Positions 48,010-57,278 of a stretch of DNA of 64,000 nucleotides are shown piece by piece. The DNA is taken from positions 1-64,000 of the forward strand of contig NZ_CAMIHD010000001.1 of the NCBI RefSeq assembly GCF_946222835.1. Reading direction: 5' to 3'. Origin of the DNA: an uncultured Corynebacterium sp. (GTDB lineage Bacteria; Actinomycetota; Actinomycetes; Mycobacteriales; Mycobacteriaceae). Below the pieces are notes generated by a model. The model did no database searches. It was not told the DNA's origin and worked only from the letters and a program-made list of their open reading frames with translations. The number at the start of each line of letters is the position of its first letter. Position 1 is the first letter of the stretch. Both the position numbers and the translations under genes were made by a program.

Positions 48010-48642
48010 ATGCAGAAGATGACCCGTCGTATTGCAGGTGGCTTTGCAGCCGCAACCCTATCCGTTGCGCTCGTAGCTTGCTCCGATGCTGAGGATGCAG
48101 CTAACGATGCTAAGGACAGTGCCGGTTCCGTAGCAGCCGACGCTACCGACGCTGCTGGTTCCGCTGCGGCTGACGCCACCTCTAAGGATGACGCTGACGA
48201 TTCCGAAGGCGCAGAAGCATCTGACTCCGATGATGCGGACGACAAGGATGACGCAGACGACAAGGGTGGCGATACCAAGTCCATCGCTACCGCTAACGGT
48301 GACGTAGACGTTCCTGCTGATTTCGCTTCCGCTATTGAAGAGAAGAAGGCTGAGTGGGGCGATGTAAAGAGCATCGAGCAGGGCGACGATGACGAGTTCC
48401 TCGCTACCTTTGATAACGGCAACCTGCTGACCTTTGATGACGATGAGGGCGCTCAGCCAATCGTCGGCAAGATTGCTGAGACCTGGAAGGAACAGGGCGG
48501 TTTGGACGCAGAGGTAGGCCTGCCTAAGGCTGCTGAGGAGGCAGTTTCTGAAGGCAATGGTTGGACCCAGCAGTTCGATGATGGCGTCATCTCCTGGATC
48601 CAGGATGAGAGCGGCAAGTTCACCTCTTCCGTAGAGAAGTAA
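48010..48642 (+). CDS. Lipoprotein with acidic spacer and LGFP-like repeat
   Basis: The 210-aa product has a lipoprotein signal with lipobox LVAC (Cys about residue 24). An Ala/Asp/Ser/Lys low-complexity region (about 25-92, e.g. ADATDAAGSAAADATSKDD) follows. The C-terminal part has one LGFP-like unit (IVGKIAETWKEQGG then LDAEVGLPKAAEEAV, GWTQQFDDGVISW), a module thought to bind cell-wall material in mycolata. AAAGGA precedes the ATG. Terminator at 48662-48695. Confidence 0.82.
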   Translation: MQKMTRRIAGGFAAATLSVALVACSDAEDAANDAKDSAGSVAADATDAAGSAAADATSKDDADDSEGAEASDSDDADDKDDADDKGGDTKSIATANGDVDVPADFASAIEEKKAEWGDVKSIEQGDDDEFLATFDNGNLLTFDDDEGAQPIVGKIAETWKEQGGLDAEVGLPKAAEEAVSEGNGWTQQFDDGVISWIQDESGKFTSSVEK

Positions 48643-48661
48643 ATAGCTCCTTTAGAGCTTC

Positions 48662-48695
48662 TCCCTCTGCAGCTTCTGCTGCGGAGGGATTTTTC
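48662..48695 (+). terminator. Rho-independent terminator
   Basis: A 12-bp stem (TCCCTCTGCAGC/GCTGCGGAGGGA, one T-G pair) with a TTCT loop is followed by TTTTTCG. It lies 20 bases past the lipoprotein stop. Confidence 0.92.
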
Positions 48696-48826
48696 GTTTT
48701 CTTAATGTTCATCTTGCACCCATGTAATTTCAACCTTCGGTGCCTACTTTGGGTGGCAACCCCGGGGATTCGGGGTCATTCGGAAGAAGTCTGATCTACC
48801 GCACACTAAGGGAGAACCCTGCCACC

Positions 48827-50191
48827 ATGTCTCGTCCCTCTGTACTTTCTACTCCGCTTGCCACTGCTGATAACACCGTCGCTACTAAGACCTATGTAGT
48901 GGATACCTCGGTCTTGCTTTCTGATCCTTGGGCTCTGCGTAAATTTGCAGAACACGATGTGGTCCTTCCAGTCGTAGTTATTTCTGAATTGGAAGGAAAA
49001 CGTCATCACCCGGAGCTTGGCTGGTTTGCCCGCCAAGCTCTTCGCTTTCTGGAGGAACTGCGCGCTACCTATGAAGCGCTAGACCAGCCGGTGCCCGTCA
49101 ACGTAGATGGCGGCACCCTGCGCGTGGAGTTGAATCATCAAGACCAGTCCTTGCTGCCCACCGCATTCCGCGGTCCAGAAGGTGACCACCGCATCCTGGC
49201 CTGTGCCCTTAACCTCGCACACGGGGGTAAGGACACCGTACTAGTCACCAAGGACGTGCCACTGCGTGTGAAGGCCGGTGCTGTAGGTGTGCAGGCGGAT
49301 GAGTACCACGCTCAGGATGTAGTTCTAACTGGCTATACCGGAATGGCAACGGTGCAGGCTAGCCCTGCTGTCATCGATGCCCTCTACCGTGATGGGGAAG
49401 TCATGCTAGATGGTGTCGAAACTGAAAAGGGTACTGCTGTGGACGAACTACCTGTCCACTGTGGCCTCACTCTAACAGCGGGCGCGCAATCCGCGCTGGG
49501 CCGCATAACTGCGGATGGCGTCGTCGAGCTCGTTCGCGGTGATATCAATGCCTTTGGACTCCAGGGGCGCTCGGCGGAGCAGCGCATCGCCTTGGACCTA
49601 CTGATGGATCCAAACGTGGGAATTGTTTCCATTGGCGGCCGCGCGGGCACCGGTAAGTCGGCACTTGCGTTGTGCGCCGGCTTGGAGGCCGTGCTTGAGC
49701 GTGGTGAGCACCGCCGCATCGTGGTCTTCCGCCCGATGTATGCGGTAGGTGGGCAGTCTCTGGGATACCTGCCGGGTACCGAATCGGACAAGATGAACCC
49801 GTGGGCGCAGGCAGTCTATGACACCTTGGAGGGCCTGGTGTCTGAAAACGTTATGGAAGAAGTCCACGAGCGCGGGCTGATCGAGGTTTTGCCGTTGACG
49901 CATATTCGTGGTCGCTCTTTGCATGATGCCTTCGTCATTGTCGACGAGGCGCAGTCCTTGGAGCGAAATGTTTTGCTCACCGTGCTTTCTCGTCTGGGCA
50001 AGGGATCGCGAGTAGTGCTTACCCATGACGTAGCGCAGCGCGATAACCTGCGCGTGGGCCGTCACGACGGCGTCCAGGCCGTGATTGAAAAACTCAAGGG
50101 GCACGAGCTTTTTGCACATATTACGCTGCAGCGCTCTGAGCGCTCTGCCATTGCGGAGCTCGTCACTGACCTGCTGGAAGGCGGCGACTAG
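48827..50191 (+). CDS. phoH2: PhoH-family protein with N-terminal PIN domain (PhoH2)
   Basis: ATG 48827 (MSRPSVLSTP) gives 454 aa; AAGGGAG lies upstream at long spacing. The N-terminal PIN ribonuclease domain has the acidic residues in YVVDTSVLLSDP and VVISELEGKR, GDHRILACAL. The C-terminal PhoH ATPase has SIGGRAGTGKSALALCAGLE, RPMYAVGGQSLGYLPGT and FVIVDEAQSLERN. PhoH2 proteins unwind and cut RNA in an ATP-dependent way in mycobacteria. Lies 3' of glyA as in Rv1093-Rv1095. Confidence 0.9.
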   Translation: MSRPSVLSTPLATADNTVATKTYVVDTSVLLSDPWALRKFAEHDVVLPVVVISELEGKRHHPELGWFARQALRFLEELRATYEALDQPVPVNVDGGTLRVELNHQDQSLLPTAFRGPEGDHRILACALNLAHGGKDTVLVTKDVPLRVKAGAVGVQADEYHAQDVVLTGYTGMATVQASPAVIDALYRDGEVMLDGVETEKGTAVDELPVHCGLTLTAGAQSALGRITADGVVELVRGDINAFGLQGRSAEQRIALDLLMDPNVGIVSIGGRAGTGKSALALCAGLEAVLERGEHRRIVVFRPMYAVGGQSLGYLPGTESDKMNPWAQAVYDTLEGLVSENVMEEVHERGLIEVLPLTHIRGRSLHDAFVIVDEAQSLERNVLLTVLSRLGKGSRVVLTHDVAQRDNLRVGRHDGVQAVIEKLKGHELFAHITLQRSERSAIAELVTDLLEGGD

Positions 50192-50269
50192 GACGGGCTC
50201 GTTCGCGTTTGGCGATCTTTATGTGTACAGCGTGGCGAAGATGGGCATAGCCCAGTAATAATGTTGTAC

Positions 50270-50839
50270 ATGAGCGAGAACGCCAAGCAGACGTCTTCGG
50301 ACGAAAAGAAGAAAGATTTCCGTATCCGTCCCTTCATGGCGGCGGATTATCCGCAGATGCGCGAAATCTATGAGCAGGGCCTCAATACCGGGCACGCCAC
50401 CTATGAGACCCGCTCTTTGACCTTTGAAGAATTCAAATCGGGCAAGATTATGCCTTCGGTCCACGTGGCAGTTGAAGCAGATGATGATTCGAAGGTCCTG
50501 GGGTGGGTTTCCGCGGCCCCGGTATCCACCCGTACCGTCTTTCACGGAGTAGTGGAGGATTCCATCTATCTAGGCGCCGAGGCACAGGGCCGCGGCATCG
50601 GCGGAGCACTTTTGGATCGCTTGATTGAGGTATGTAAGGACCTGCACAAGTGGGCTATCCACTCGTGGATCTTCCCGGAAAACTCGGGTTCTGCGGGGCT
50701 GCATAAGTCCCGCGGCTTTGTAAAGGTTGGTACCTACTCACACATGGCGAAGATGACCTACGGCGAGCTTGCGGGCCAGTGGCGAGATACCGATGTGTAC
50801 GAGCTGCTTTTGCCCAAGCCGGAGGAAAAGAAGCGTTAG
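50270..50839 (+). CDS. GNAT-family N-acetyltransferase (phosphinothricin acetyltransferase-like)
   Basis: The 189-aa protein has the GNAT acetyl-CoA site AEAQGRGIGGALLDRLIEV and the PAT-like features IRPFMAADYPQMREIYEQGL, ATYETRSLT, ENSGSAGLHKSRGFVKVG. Relatives acetylate phosphinothricin or amino acid analogues such as methionine sulfoximine. A TAATAA -10-like box (50256-50261) lies 8 bases before ATG 50270, suggesting a leaderless start; ATG 50261 is an alternative. Confidence 0.85.
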   Translation: MSENAKQTSSDEKKKDFRIRPFMAADYPQMREIYEQGLNTGHATYETRSLTFEEFKSGKIMPSVHVAVEADDDSKVLGWVSAAPVSTRTVFHGVVEDSIYLGAEAQGRGIGGALLDRLIEVCKDLHKWAIHSWIFPENSGSAGLHKSRGFVKVGTYSHMAKMTYGELAGQWRDTDVYELLLPKPEEKKR

Positions 50840-50904
50840 CTTTTCCCAGCGCACAGGAATAAGGTTAAGAGAGTATCCGTACCCTATCTCTCTAAGGCTT
50901 TTAA

Positions 50905-52017
50905 ATGTCTGTGCGTATTCGTGCCCTTGCTTTGTCCACCGTTGCGGCTATGACGGCAGGGGCGCTTTCTGTTCCTGCAGCGGGAGCTGCGTCCTATCCT
51001 TCTGCAGGCTCGGTGCCCGTTGCCCAGTTGGATATCACCCAGGTTGACGGTGGTGTGGCTTATGTTTTTGCCACTCCTGAGCTGCAGTCCCATATCGAGA
51101 CGGTGACCCGCCAAATGCATGAGCTGCGTGCCAAGGCCTGGGATGCCAATCTTCCGTTTGATGGTGCCAGGCTTCGCGACGTCGCACCGGACCGCACCGC
51201 TTATATCAACGGCATATCCTGGAGCAAGGGATTGGAGCACACCGCAATGCAGCGCGCTGCGGAGGAAAACTTTGACTTTGATCACCGCCGTGGAGACGGG
51301 GAGGAGCCGTGGACGGTAATGTCCGGCGCCTTCTTCGCAGAAAACCTCACCTCGTCACCCATGGAGCGCGCCATTGCCAGCTGGTCTACTGATGGCGGTT
51401 CTGGGAGCGAGTGGAATCAGCTCATCCGCTCCAACGGTTCCTATTCTGGCGGTGCGGGGCATATCTACAGCTTACTTAACCCAGCCAACCACTATTTTGC
51501 GCAAGCCCAGGTTGGAAACACGACGGCCGGCCATTATTCCGAGCACGCGGTGTCGGGCGCCCCAGAGCGCCTCGAAGGGCGGCACGCATTTCCCATTGCG
51601 GTACCGGAAACCGCTCTGGCAAGCGCGGCTATACGTTTTAGCGGCGGGATCCATGTGGGCGATTCCGGCAGCATTGGCGTAAGCATTGCAGGGTGGAACG
51701 GTGTCCGGTTAGGGGTGCCGGGGTCATCGGTAACCTCGTCCGATCCGGAGGTTCTTGCGGTGCATTCTGACGGGACTTATGAGGCCTTGCAGGAAGGCAC
51801 GGCTGAGGTGCGTATTACTCCATACCTGCTGCGCAACGGGGAAACTCGCCCGGCCGGAAAAGCACTGAACCAGACGGTAGCGGTCACCAAAAAGCCAGCG
51901 ATAAGCGGCATTGGTGGAGGATCGAGCGCTGGCGCGGCTATCGGCATCATTGCCGCTATCGTTGCCATTTTGGGAATTGGGTCCCAAGTTCTGCGGCAAA
52001 TGGGTTTCTGGCAATAA
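50905..52017 (+). CDS. Secreted CAP-superfamily (SCP/PR1-like) protein with C-terminal membrane anchor
   Basis: The 370-aa protein has a Sec signal peptide (about 1-29, cleavage near AGAAS). A CAP domain follows (LEHTAMQRAAEENFDFDHRR, GSGSEWNQLIRSNGSYSGGAG for the conserved His/Glu area, NHYFAQAQ). An Ig-like (BID-type) domain (about 240-325, VTSSDPEVLAVHSDGTYEAL) and a terminal helix (about 344-365) complete it. CAP proteins act outside the cell; enzymatic activity is unclear. Confidence 0.83.
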   Translation: MSVRIRALALSTVAAMTAGALSVPAAGAASYPSAGSVPVAQLDITQVDGGVAYVFATPELQSHIETVTRQMHELRAKAWDANLPFDGARLRDVAPDRTAYINGISWSKGLEHTAMQRAAEENFDFDHRRGDGEEPWTVMSGAFFAENLTSSPMERAIASWSTDGGSGSEWNQLIRSNGSYSGGAGHIYSLLNPANHYFAQAQVGNTTAGHYSEHAVSGAPERLEGRHAFPIAVPETALASAAIRFSGGIHVGDSGSIGVSIAGWNGVRLGVPGSSVTSSDPEVLAVHSDGTYEALQEGTAEVRITPYLLRNGETRPAGKALNQTVAVTKKPAISGIGGGSSAGAAIGIIAAIVAILGIGSQVLRQMGFWQ

Positions 52018-52041
52018 AAAATACCCCGCCGAGAGCGGGGT
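52016..52041 (-). terminator. Terminator for the minus-strand efflux unit
   Basis: The stem ACCCCGC/GCGGGGT (7 bp, loop CGAGA) is followed on the minus strand by ATTTTTTATT. It lies 8 bases past the stop of the 60-aa gene. On the plus strand it overlaps the end of the CAP gene. Confidence 0.88.
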
Positions 52042-52049
52042 GTGGGGAG

Positions 52050-52232
52050 CTACACCGTAGGAACGTCCCAGGAACCGAACCAGCGCTGCGCCGAAGAACG
52101 CAGGTTATCGTTCAAGCCGCTAGGGGCATAGCCGAGGGCGGATTCAATGGGGGCGTCGGCAAACGGGAGTGCATCGCGCAGGGCACGTAGCTCTAGGCAT
52201 GTAGCCTTAGTTTCTGCAGGCGTTAGCGACAT
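52050..52232 (-). CDS. Small protein (60 aa) coupled to the MFS gene, perhaps DUF2316-like
   Basis: The ATG overlaps the MFS stop by one base (TAATG), so it is translated after the exporter. The start (MSLTPAETKATCLELRALRD) recalls the DUF2316 family, but the protein is shorter than usual for it. The terminator at 52016-52041 follows. It may be a partner or leftover of the regulated efflux unit. Confidence 0.6.
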   Translation of the reverse strand: MSLTPAETKATCLELRALRDALPFADAPIESALGYAPSGLNDNLRSSAQRWFGSWDVPTV

Positions 52233-53800
52233 TAATCGATGGTTTCTTTTAGTCGTTCCTCGCGCAGAGGCAGCAGGAGAATGAGGGCGACGATGACCAA
52301 CGGAACCATCAGGGCGATGACCGGGGTCAGACCGTCATTATAGGAATTGAGGATTGCTTCCTCGATTGGCTTGGGGAAGGACGCGACCAAATCCGGGGTG
52401 AGGCTATTGGCGCCACCGTCGGCATTGCCAAACTTTTCTGCATAGGCGGCGCCCTCCGGGCCCATTCTTTGGAAAGCTTCTGGCATACGGGTAGCCATCT
52501 CATCCTTCATATTGTGGATGAACATGGAGCCGACCAGGGAAGCACCCAGCGCGGAACCGATCTGGCGGAAGAAGTTATTCGCCGCGGTTGCCGTGCCCAC
52601 CTGGGATAGTGGGAAGGAGTTCTGGACGATGAGCACGAGGACCTGAATAACCATGCCAAGGCCGATGCCGAAGACCAGGAACTCGCAGCCCAGCTGCGTC
52701 AGAGAAGTCTCTACGGTCAGGTGAGACATCCAGAACAATGCACCGGCGGTAATTGCTAGGCCGATGATGGGGTAGACCTTGTAGTGGCCGGTGCGGGCGA
52801 TGATAAAGCCCACGCCCGTGGAAGTGCCGATAAGGCCCACCATCATGGGGATCATCATGAGGCCGGCCTTCGTCGGGGTCAGGGTATGAACCATCTGCAA
52901 ATAGGTAGGCATGTAGCCTAGAACGCCGAACATTGCCAGGCCAAGTACCACGCCGGACAAGGTGGTAAGGGCCATATTGCGGTTCTTGAACAGGCGAACT
53001 GGAATGAGCGGTTCCTTGGCCCGCAGCTCCACCAGGATGGTGATGATGGCGCCAACGATGGTGATGGCACCCAAGGTGAGGATCATGGACGAGCCCCACT
53101 CGTACTCGGTGCCGCCCCAGGTGGTCATGAGAATAAGGGAAGCGGTGGTGATGGCGATGAAGGTTGCGCCGAGCCAGTCAAAGCGCTTCATGTCGGCCTC
53201 ACCGACGCGCAGGTGTAGCACCAAGGTGCACACGATGATGGCGAGGATGCCCAGCGGAATGTTCATCCACATGCCCCAGCGCCACCCCGGACCGTCGGTA
53301 AACCAACCACCGAGGACGGGGCCGAGGACGGAGGAGAGGCCAAACACGCCGCCCATGATGCCCATAAACTTACCGCGCTCACGGGAGGAGGTGACCTCGG
53401 CGATGATGGACTGGGAGGAAATCATCATAAAACCAGCACCAAAGCCCTGGACTGCGCGGGCGATAATCAGCAGCGACATGGAGTTGGCAAAGCCACCCAG
53501 CGTGGAACCTACGACGAAGGTGGCGATACCGCCGATGTAGAGCCACTTGCGGCCCAGCATGTCACCCAACTTGCCGGAGATAGGCATGGCGATGGTCATG
53601 GTGACCAGAAAGGCGGAGATGACCCAGCTCATGTGGTCGACGCCACCGAGCTCACCAACGATGGTTGGAAGAGCAGAAGAGAAGATCATTTGGCCCAAGG
53701 AGCTCATCAGCATAGTGAGCATCAAAGCCGAGAAAATCAGCCCGAGGTTATCGGCCCGGGACTGGCCCTGCGAGGGGGCCTTAGTGGCCGTATCTACCAT
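52232..53800 (-). CDS. MFS multidrug efflux transporter (DHA2/EmrB family)
   Basis: ATG 53800 follows GAAAGGA (522 aa). The protein has 14 membrane segments, the DHA2 layout, with SGKLGDMLGRKWLYIGG between helices 2 and 3 and VLGPVLGGWFTDGPGWRW as motif C and following loop. Such pumps export drugs, dyes or antiseptics with protons. The TetR gene directly upstream overlaps its start by 7 bases and likely represses it. Confidence 0.9.
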   Translation of the reverse strand: MVDTATKAPSQGQSRADNLGLIFSALMLTMLMSSLGQMIFSSALPTIVGELGGVDHMSWVISAFLVTMTIAMPISGKLGDMLGRKWLYIGGIATFVVGSTLGGFANSMSLLIIARAVQGFGAGFMMISSQSIIAEVTSSRERGKFMGIMGGVFGLSSVLGPVLGGWFTDGPGWRWGMWMNIPLGILAIIVCTLVLHLRVGEADMKRFDWLGATFIAITTASLILMTTWGGTEYEWGSSMILTLGAITIVGAIITILVELRAKEPLIPVRLFKNRNMALTTLSGVVLGLAMFGVLGYMPTYLQMVHTLTPTKAGLMMIPMMVGLIGTSTGVGFIIARTGHYKVYPIIGLAITAGALFWMSHLTVETSLTQLGCEFLVFGIGLGMVIQVLVLIVQNSFPLSQVGTATAANNFFRQIGSALGASLVGSMFIHNMKDEMATRMPEAFQRMGPEGAAYAEKFGNADGGANSLTPDLVASFPKPIEEAILNSYNDGLTPVIALMVPLVIVALILLLPLREERLKETID

Positions 53801-54417
53801 CGCATTCCTTTCATAAAGTCTGTTATTAGCGTGAGGGAAGTATCGAGACGTGCGTGAAGGTCTTTGCTGCAATCCGCATCGGGAGATGCCATCGCCAACC
53901 AGAGTGCCTCGCGGACGAGGCCGGCGATGAGCATCGCCTCGGTGCTCGAAGAACAGCTATCGAGGACGCGAAGCTCCGGTTCCTTGGTGAGGCGTTCTTC
54001 AATGAGATCGATGAGCTCAATGGATTTTGCCCGCTTCCGGCTTATTGCCGCAGCGGCGGCATCTGGGTCATTGGAGATGCGCTTGCGGCGATCCCGGATG
54101 GTCGGGTTGATGTGGTGTCCTTCCATATGCTGCCTAACGAGCTGAAGGACGAGGCCTACCATGCTGTGCGTTGGCTCAGTGAGGAAGAACTCCCGCATCT
54201 CCTCCGTAAACTCGGTGCTCGGAGCGCCTAGTACGGCGGATTCTTTGGAGTCGAAATAATTGAAGAAGGTGCGCCGAGAAATACCGGCTACCTCGCAGAT
54301 CCTCTCAATCGTGACCGCGCTAAAGGACTGTTCATCCACCAGTTTCGTGGCGGCATCCTCAATGCGCAGGCGCGTCTCGAGGCGTTTCTGCTCGCGTAGT
54401 GATAGTTCTTCTTGCAC
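53794..54417 (-). CDS. TetR-family repressor of the efflux gene
   Basis: GTG 54417 is the likely start (207 aa; an upstream frame to 54483 runs through the operators). The HTH is at residues 10-55: LETRLRIEDAATKLVDEQSF, TIERICEVAGISRRTFFNYFDSKESAVLG. The ligand-binding part has no clear relative. The two palindromes upstream (54428-54444, 54446-54460) are probable operators, so the gene probably represses itself and the MFS gene. Confidence 0.87.
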   Translation of the reverse strand: MQEELSLREQKRLETRLRIEDAATKLVDEQSFSAVTIERICEVAGISRRTFFNYFDSKESAVLGAPSTEFTEEMREFFLTEPTHSMVGLVLQLVRQHMEGHHINPTIRDRRKRISNDPDAAAAAISRKRAKSIELIDLIEERLTKEPELRVLDSCSSSTEAMLIAGLVREALWLAMASPDADCSKDLHARLDTSLTLITDFMKGMRW

Positions 54418-54427
54418 GCCATGCAAC

Positions 54428-54460
54428 TTTACACTCGGTGCAAACTTGCACCAAGTGCAA
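54428..54460 (-). promoter_or_regulatory. Tandem TetR operators overlapping the promoter
   Basis: TTTACACTCGGTGCAAA (54428-54444) and TTGCACCAAGTGCAA (54446-54460) are two neighbouring palindromes of nearly the same half-site. On the minus strand TTGCAC and TGTAAA could be the -35 and -10 boxes (17-base spacing), placing the operators over the promoter. Confidence 0.7.
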
Positions 54461-54541
54461 TGTTGGTGATTTTGAAGCTGCAATATTCTTTATGTGAGAT
54501 GCGCCATTGCTCTTGCCGACGCCCCTCACCCCAGACATGCT

Positions 54542-54571
54542 AAAATCCCGCCCGAGTCCTGCCCGGGCGGG
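54542..54571 (-). terminator. Rho-independent terminator after fumC
   Basis: The stem CCCGCCCG/CGGGCGGG (8 bp) with a 9-base loop is followed on the minus strand by ATTTTA. It lies 20 bases past the fumC stop. Confidence 0.85.
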
Positions 54572-54590
54572 GTAGCGGTGCGGCGAGAGC

Positions 54591-55991
54591 TTAGAAGCTA
54601 TCGCGGTCGCGGTTAGTCATGCTCAGTACGTCGAGGCGCTTATCCAGCTCTTCCTCGGTGAGGTTTTCGCCGTCGACAAAGCCCAAATCAATGACGGCCT
54701 GGCGAACAGTGATCTTCTCGTGCAAGGCGTGCTTGGCTGCCTTGGCCGCGTTCTCGTAGCCAATAGCAGAGTTGAGCGGGGTCACGATGGAAGTGGAGGA
54801 CTCCGCAAAGTGCTTCATGCGCTCCTCATTGGCCTCGATATGATCGATGCACTTATCGGCGAAGACGCGAGAAGAATTGGCCAGCAGGCGAGCGGACTCG
54901 AGCACGTTGCGCGCCATCATCGGGATGAAAACGTTGAGCTCGAAGTGGCCCTGGGCGCCACCGAAAGCTACAGCGGCGTCATTGCCCACTACCTGACCGG
55001 CCACCATGGTGACGGCCTCCGGAATGACCGGGTTGACCTTACCCGGCATGATGGAGGAACCCGGCTGCAGGTCCTTCAAGTGGATTTCTGCCAGGCCGGT
55101 CAGCGGGCCGGAGCCCATCATGCGCAGGTCATTGGCAATCTTATTAAGAGATACAGCAATCGAGCGCATGGCGCCGGAGAACTCGACGAGGCCGTCGCGA
55201 GCGGCCTGTGCCTCGAAGTGGTTTTCAGCCTCTTTTAGTTCCTGAACGCCGGTGAGCTTCTTGAGCTCCTCGGTGACCTTAGCCCCGAAGTCCGCGGAGG
55301 TGTTTAGGCCGGTGCCGGTGGCAGTGCCGCCGATAGCCAGCTCACCCAGACGCGGCAGGGTGGCCTCGATACGCTCGATGCCCAGCTCAATCTGGCGGGC
55401 GTAGCCGCCGAATTCTTGACCGAGGGTAACCGGGGTGGCGTCCATCAAGTGGGTACGGCCCGCCTTGACGACGTCGGCGAATTCCTTAGCCTTCTTGCTC
55501 AGGGACTCGTGCAAAACCTTCAGGCCCGGAATGAGATCGTTAACAGCTGCTTCCGTAGCGGCCACGTGGGTGGCGGTAGGGAAGGTGTCATTGGAGGACT
55601 GGCCCATATTCACGTGGTCATTAGGGTGAATCTCCACGCCATTCTGGTGGGCCAAGGAGGCGATAACCTCATTGGTATTCATATTGGACGAGGTGCCCGA
55701 ACCAGTCTGGAAAACATCGATAGGGAAAGCATCATTATGCTTGCCCTCAGCGATTTCGGTAGCGGCGGCAATGATGGCATCGGCCTTGTCCGCATCCAAC
55801 TTGCCGTAATCCTTATTTACCTGAGCGCAGGCTGCCTTAAGGAGGCCAAGTGCACGAATCTGCGCATTTTCCAGACCGCGGCCGGAAATAGGGAAGTTAT
55901 CCACTGCACGCTGGGTCTGTGCGCGCCACAGGGCATCTGCGGGAACCTTAACTTCGCCCATAGTGTCATGTTCAATGCGGTATTCAGTCAT
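54591..55991 (-). CDS. fumC: Fumarate hydratase, class II
   Basis: The 466-aa tetrameric lyase adds water to fumarate in the TCA cycle. It shows QTGSGTSSNMNTNEVI, NMGQSSNDTFPTATH, TGLNTSADFG and the fumarase signature PGSSIMPGKVNPVIPE with the catalytic Ser. It lies 85 bases after glpX on the same strand (Rv1098c-Rv1099c order). Confidence 0.97.
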   Translation of the reverse strand: MTEYRIEHDTMGEVKVPADALWRAQTQRAVDNFPISGRGLENAQIRALGLLKAACAQVNKDYGKLDADKADAIIAAATEIAEGKHNDAFPIDVFQTGSGTSSNMNTNEVIASLAHQNGVEIHPNDHVNMGQSSNDTFPTATHVAATEAAVNDLIPGLKVLHESLSKKAKEFADVVKAGRTHLMDATPVTLGQEFGGYARQIELGIERIEATLPRLGELAIGGTATGTGLNTSADFGAKVTEELKKLTGVQELKEAENHFEAQAARDGLVEFSGAMRSIAVSLNKIANDLRMMGSGPLTGLAEIHLKDLQPGSSIMPGKVNPVIPEAVTMVAGQVVGNDAAVAFGGAQGHFELNVFIPMMARNVLESARLLANSSRVFADKCIDHIEANEERMKHFAESSTSIVTPLNSAIGYENAAKAAKHALHEKITVRQAVIDLGFVDGENLTEEELDKRLDVLSMTNRDRDSF

Positions 55992-56076
55992 GTGAAGATC
56001 ACCTCAGTTAATTGGGGAGTGTGTGCTTTCCAGTATGGCGGAGATCAATGAGGAGGGCCGCCTGCGGGGGTGAACC

Positions 56077-57090
56077 CTACTTCTTGGTCGGGGTGGTGTA
56101 ATCCACTACGGAATACTCCTGCAGCTTCGACAGCTTATGGATGGAGTCGATGTAGCGGATGGTGCCGGACTTGGAACGCATAACCAGTGAGCGGGTAGTA
56201 GCGCCGGAATTGCGGTAGGAAACACCGCGCAACATGTCACCATTGGTCACGCCAGTGGCAGCGAAGTAGCAGTTTTCAGAGGAGACCAAGTCAGTGGTCT
56301 TGAGAACGCGGTCCAAATCGTGGCCAGCTGCACGGGCCTTTTCTGCTTCCTCTTCATCCTTCGGCCACAGCTTGCCCTGGATTTCGCCGCCCATGCAGCG
56401 CATAGCGCAGGCGGTGATGATGCCCTCTGGGGTGCCGCCGATGCCCATCATCATGTCGATGGAGTTGGAATCCTGGCAGGTGGCGATGGCGCCTGCAACA
56501 TCGCCGTCCATAATGAGGCGTACCTTGGCGCCTGCGGCGCGAATTTCAGAGATGAGCTGCTCGTGGCGCGGACGGTCGAGGACCACCACGGTCAGATCTT
56601 CTGGGCGAATCTTCTTAGCTTCCGCGACGGACTTGATATTCCACTCCACGGATTCGTTGATGTCGATAGCGCCCACGGCCTCGGGGCCAACAGCAATCTT
56701 TTCCATGTAGAAGACTGCAGAAGGGTCATACATGGTTCCACGCTCGGCGGCCGCGATGACAGAGATCGCATTGGGGCGTCCCTCAGCCATCAAACGAGTA
56801 CCGTCAACCGGGTCTACGGCGATATCCATGGCTGCACCCTCGCCGGTGCCTACCTCTTCGCCGTTAAATAGCATGGGGGCCTCATCCTTTTCGCCCTCAC
56901 CAATGACAACGACGCCGTTCATGGCTACGGAATTGATGAGCTTGCGCATTGCGTCGACCGCCGCGCCATCGCCCTCATTCTTCTGGCCGCGGCCTACCCA
57001 GCGGCCGGAAGCGAGTGCTGCTGCCTCGGTGACACGAACCAGTTCCATTGCCAGGTTGCGGTCAGGAAGATAAGACGTATTTTCGGACAT
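56077..57090 (-). CDS. glpX: Fructose-1,6-bisphosphatase, class II
   Basis: The 337-aa enzyme is the gluconeogenic phosphatase of corynebacteria. Seen are NEGDGAAVDAMRK, the metal-binding VVIGEGEKDEAPML and VDPVDGTRLMAEG, and IMMDGDVAGAIA-type residues in RLIMDGDVAGAIATCQ, then MMGIGGTPEGIITACAM. Order glpX-fumC on the minus strand is conserved with mycobacteria. Confidence 0.96.
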   Translation of the reverse strand: MSENTSYLPDRNLAMELVRVTEAAALASGRWVGRGQKNEGDGAAVDAMRKLINSVAMNGVVVIGEGEKDEAPMLFNGEEVGTGEGAAMDIAVDPVDGTRLMAEGRPNAISVIAAAERGTMYDPSAVFYMEKIAVGPEAVGAIDINESVEWNIKSVAEAKKIRPEDLTVVVLDRPRHEQLISEIRAAGAKVRLIMDGDVAGAIATCQDSNSIDMMMGIGGTPEGIITACAMRCMGGEIQGKLWPKDEEEAEKARAAGHDLDRVLKTTDLVSSENCYFAATGVTNGDMLRGVSYRNSGATTRSLVMRSKSGTIRYIDSIHKLSKLQEYSVVDYTTPTKK

Positions 57091-57278
57091 GTGTAGTGGT
57101 TGCCTTCCATAGTTTTCTCATCGAGGGGTGTTCCCCTTGATGCTCTACCTTTCCATTCTCGCACTTTTTTGCTCTAATGGGTTCGATTTTGCGCCCCATT
57201 TGTGGGGGATTGACAAAACTTTCGGGGCAGAAGGGGCCGTGTGGCTTTTTGAAAGCACGCCGTGCGATACTAAGGCGC

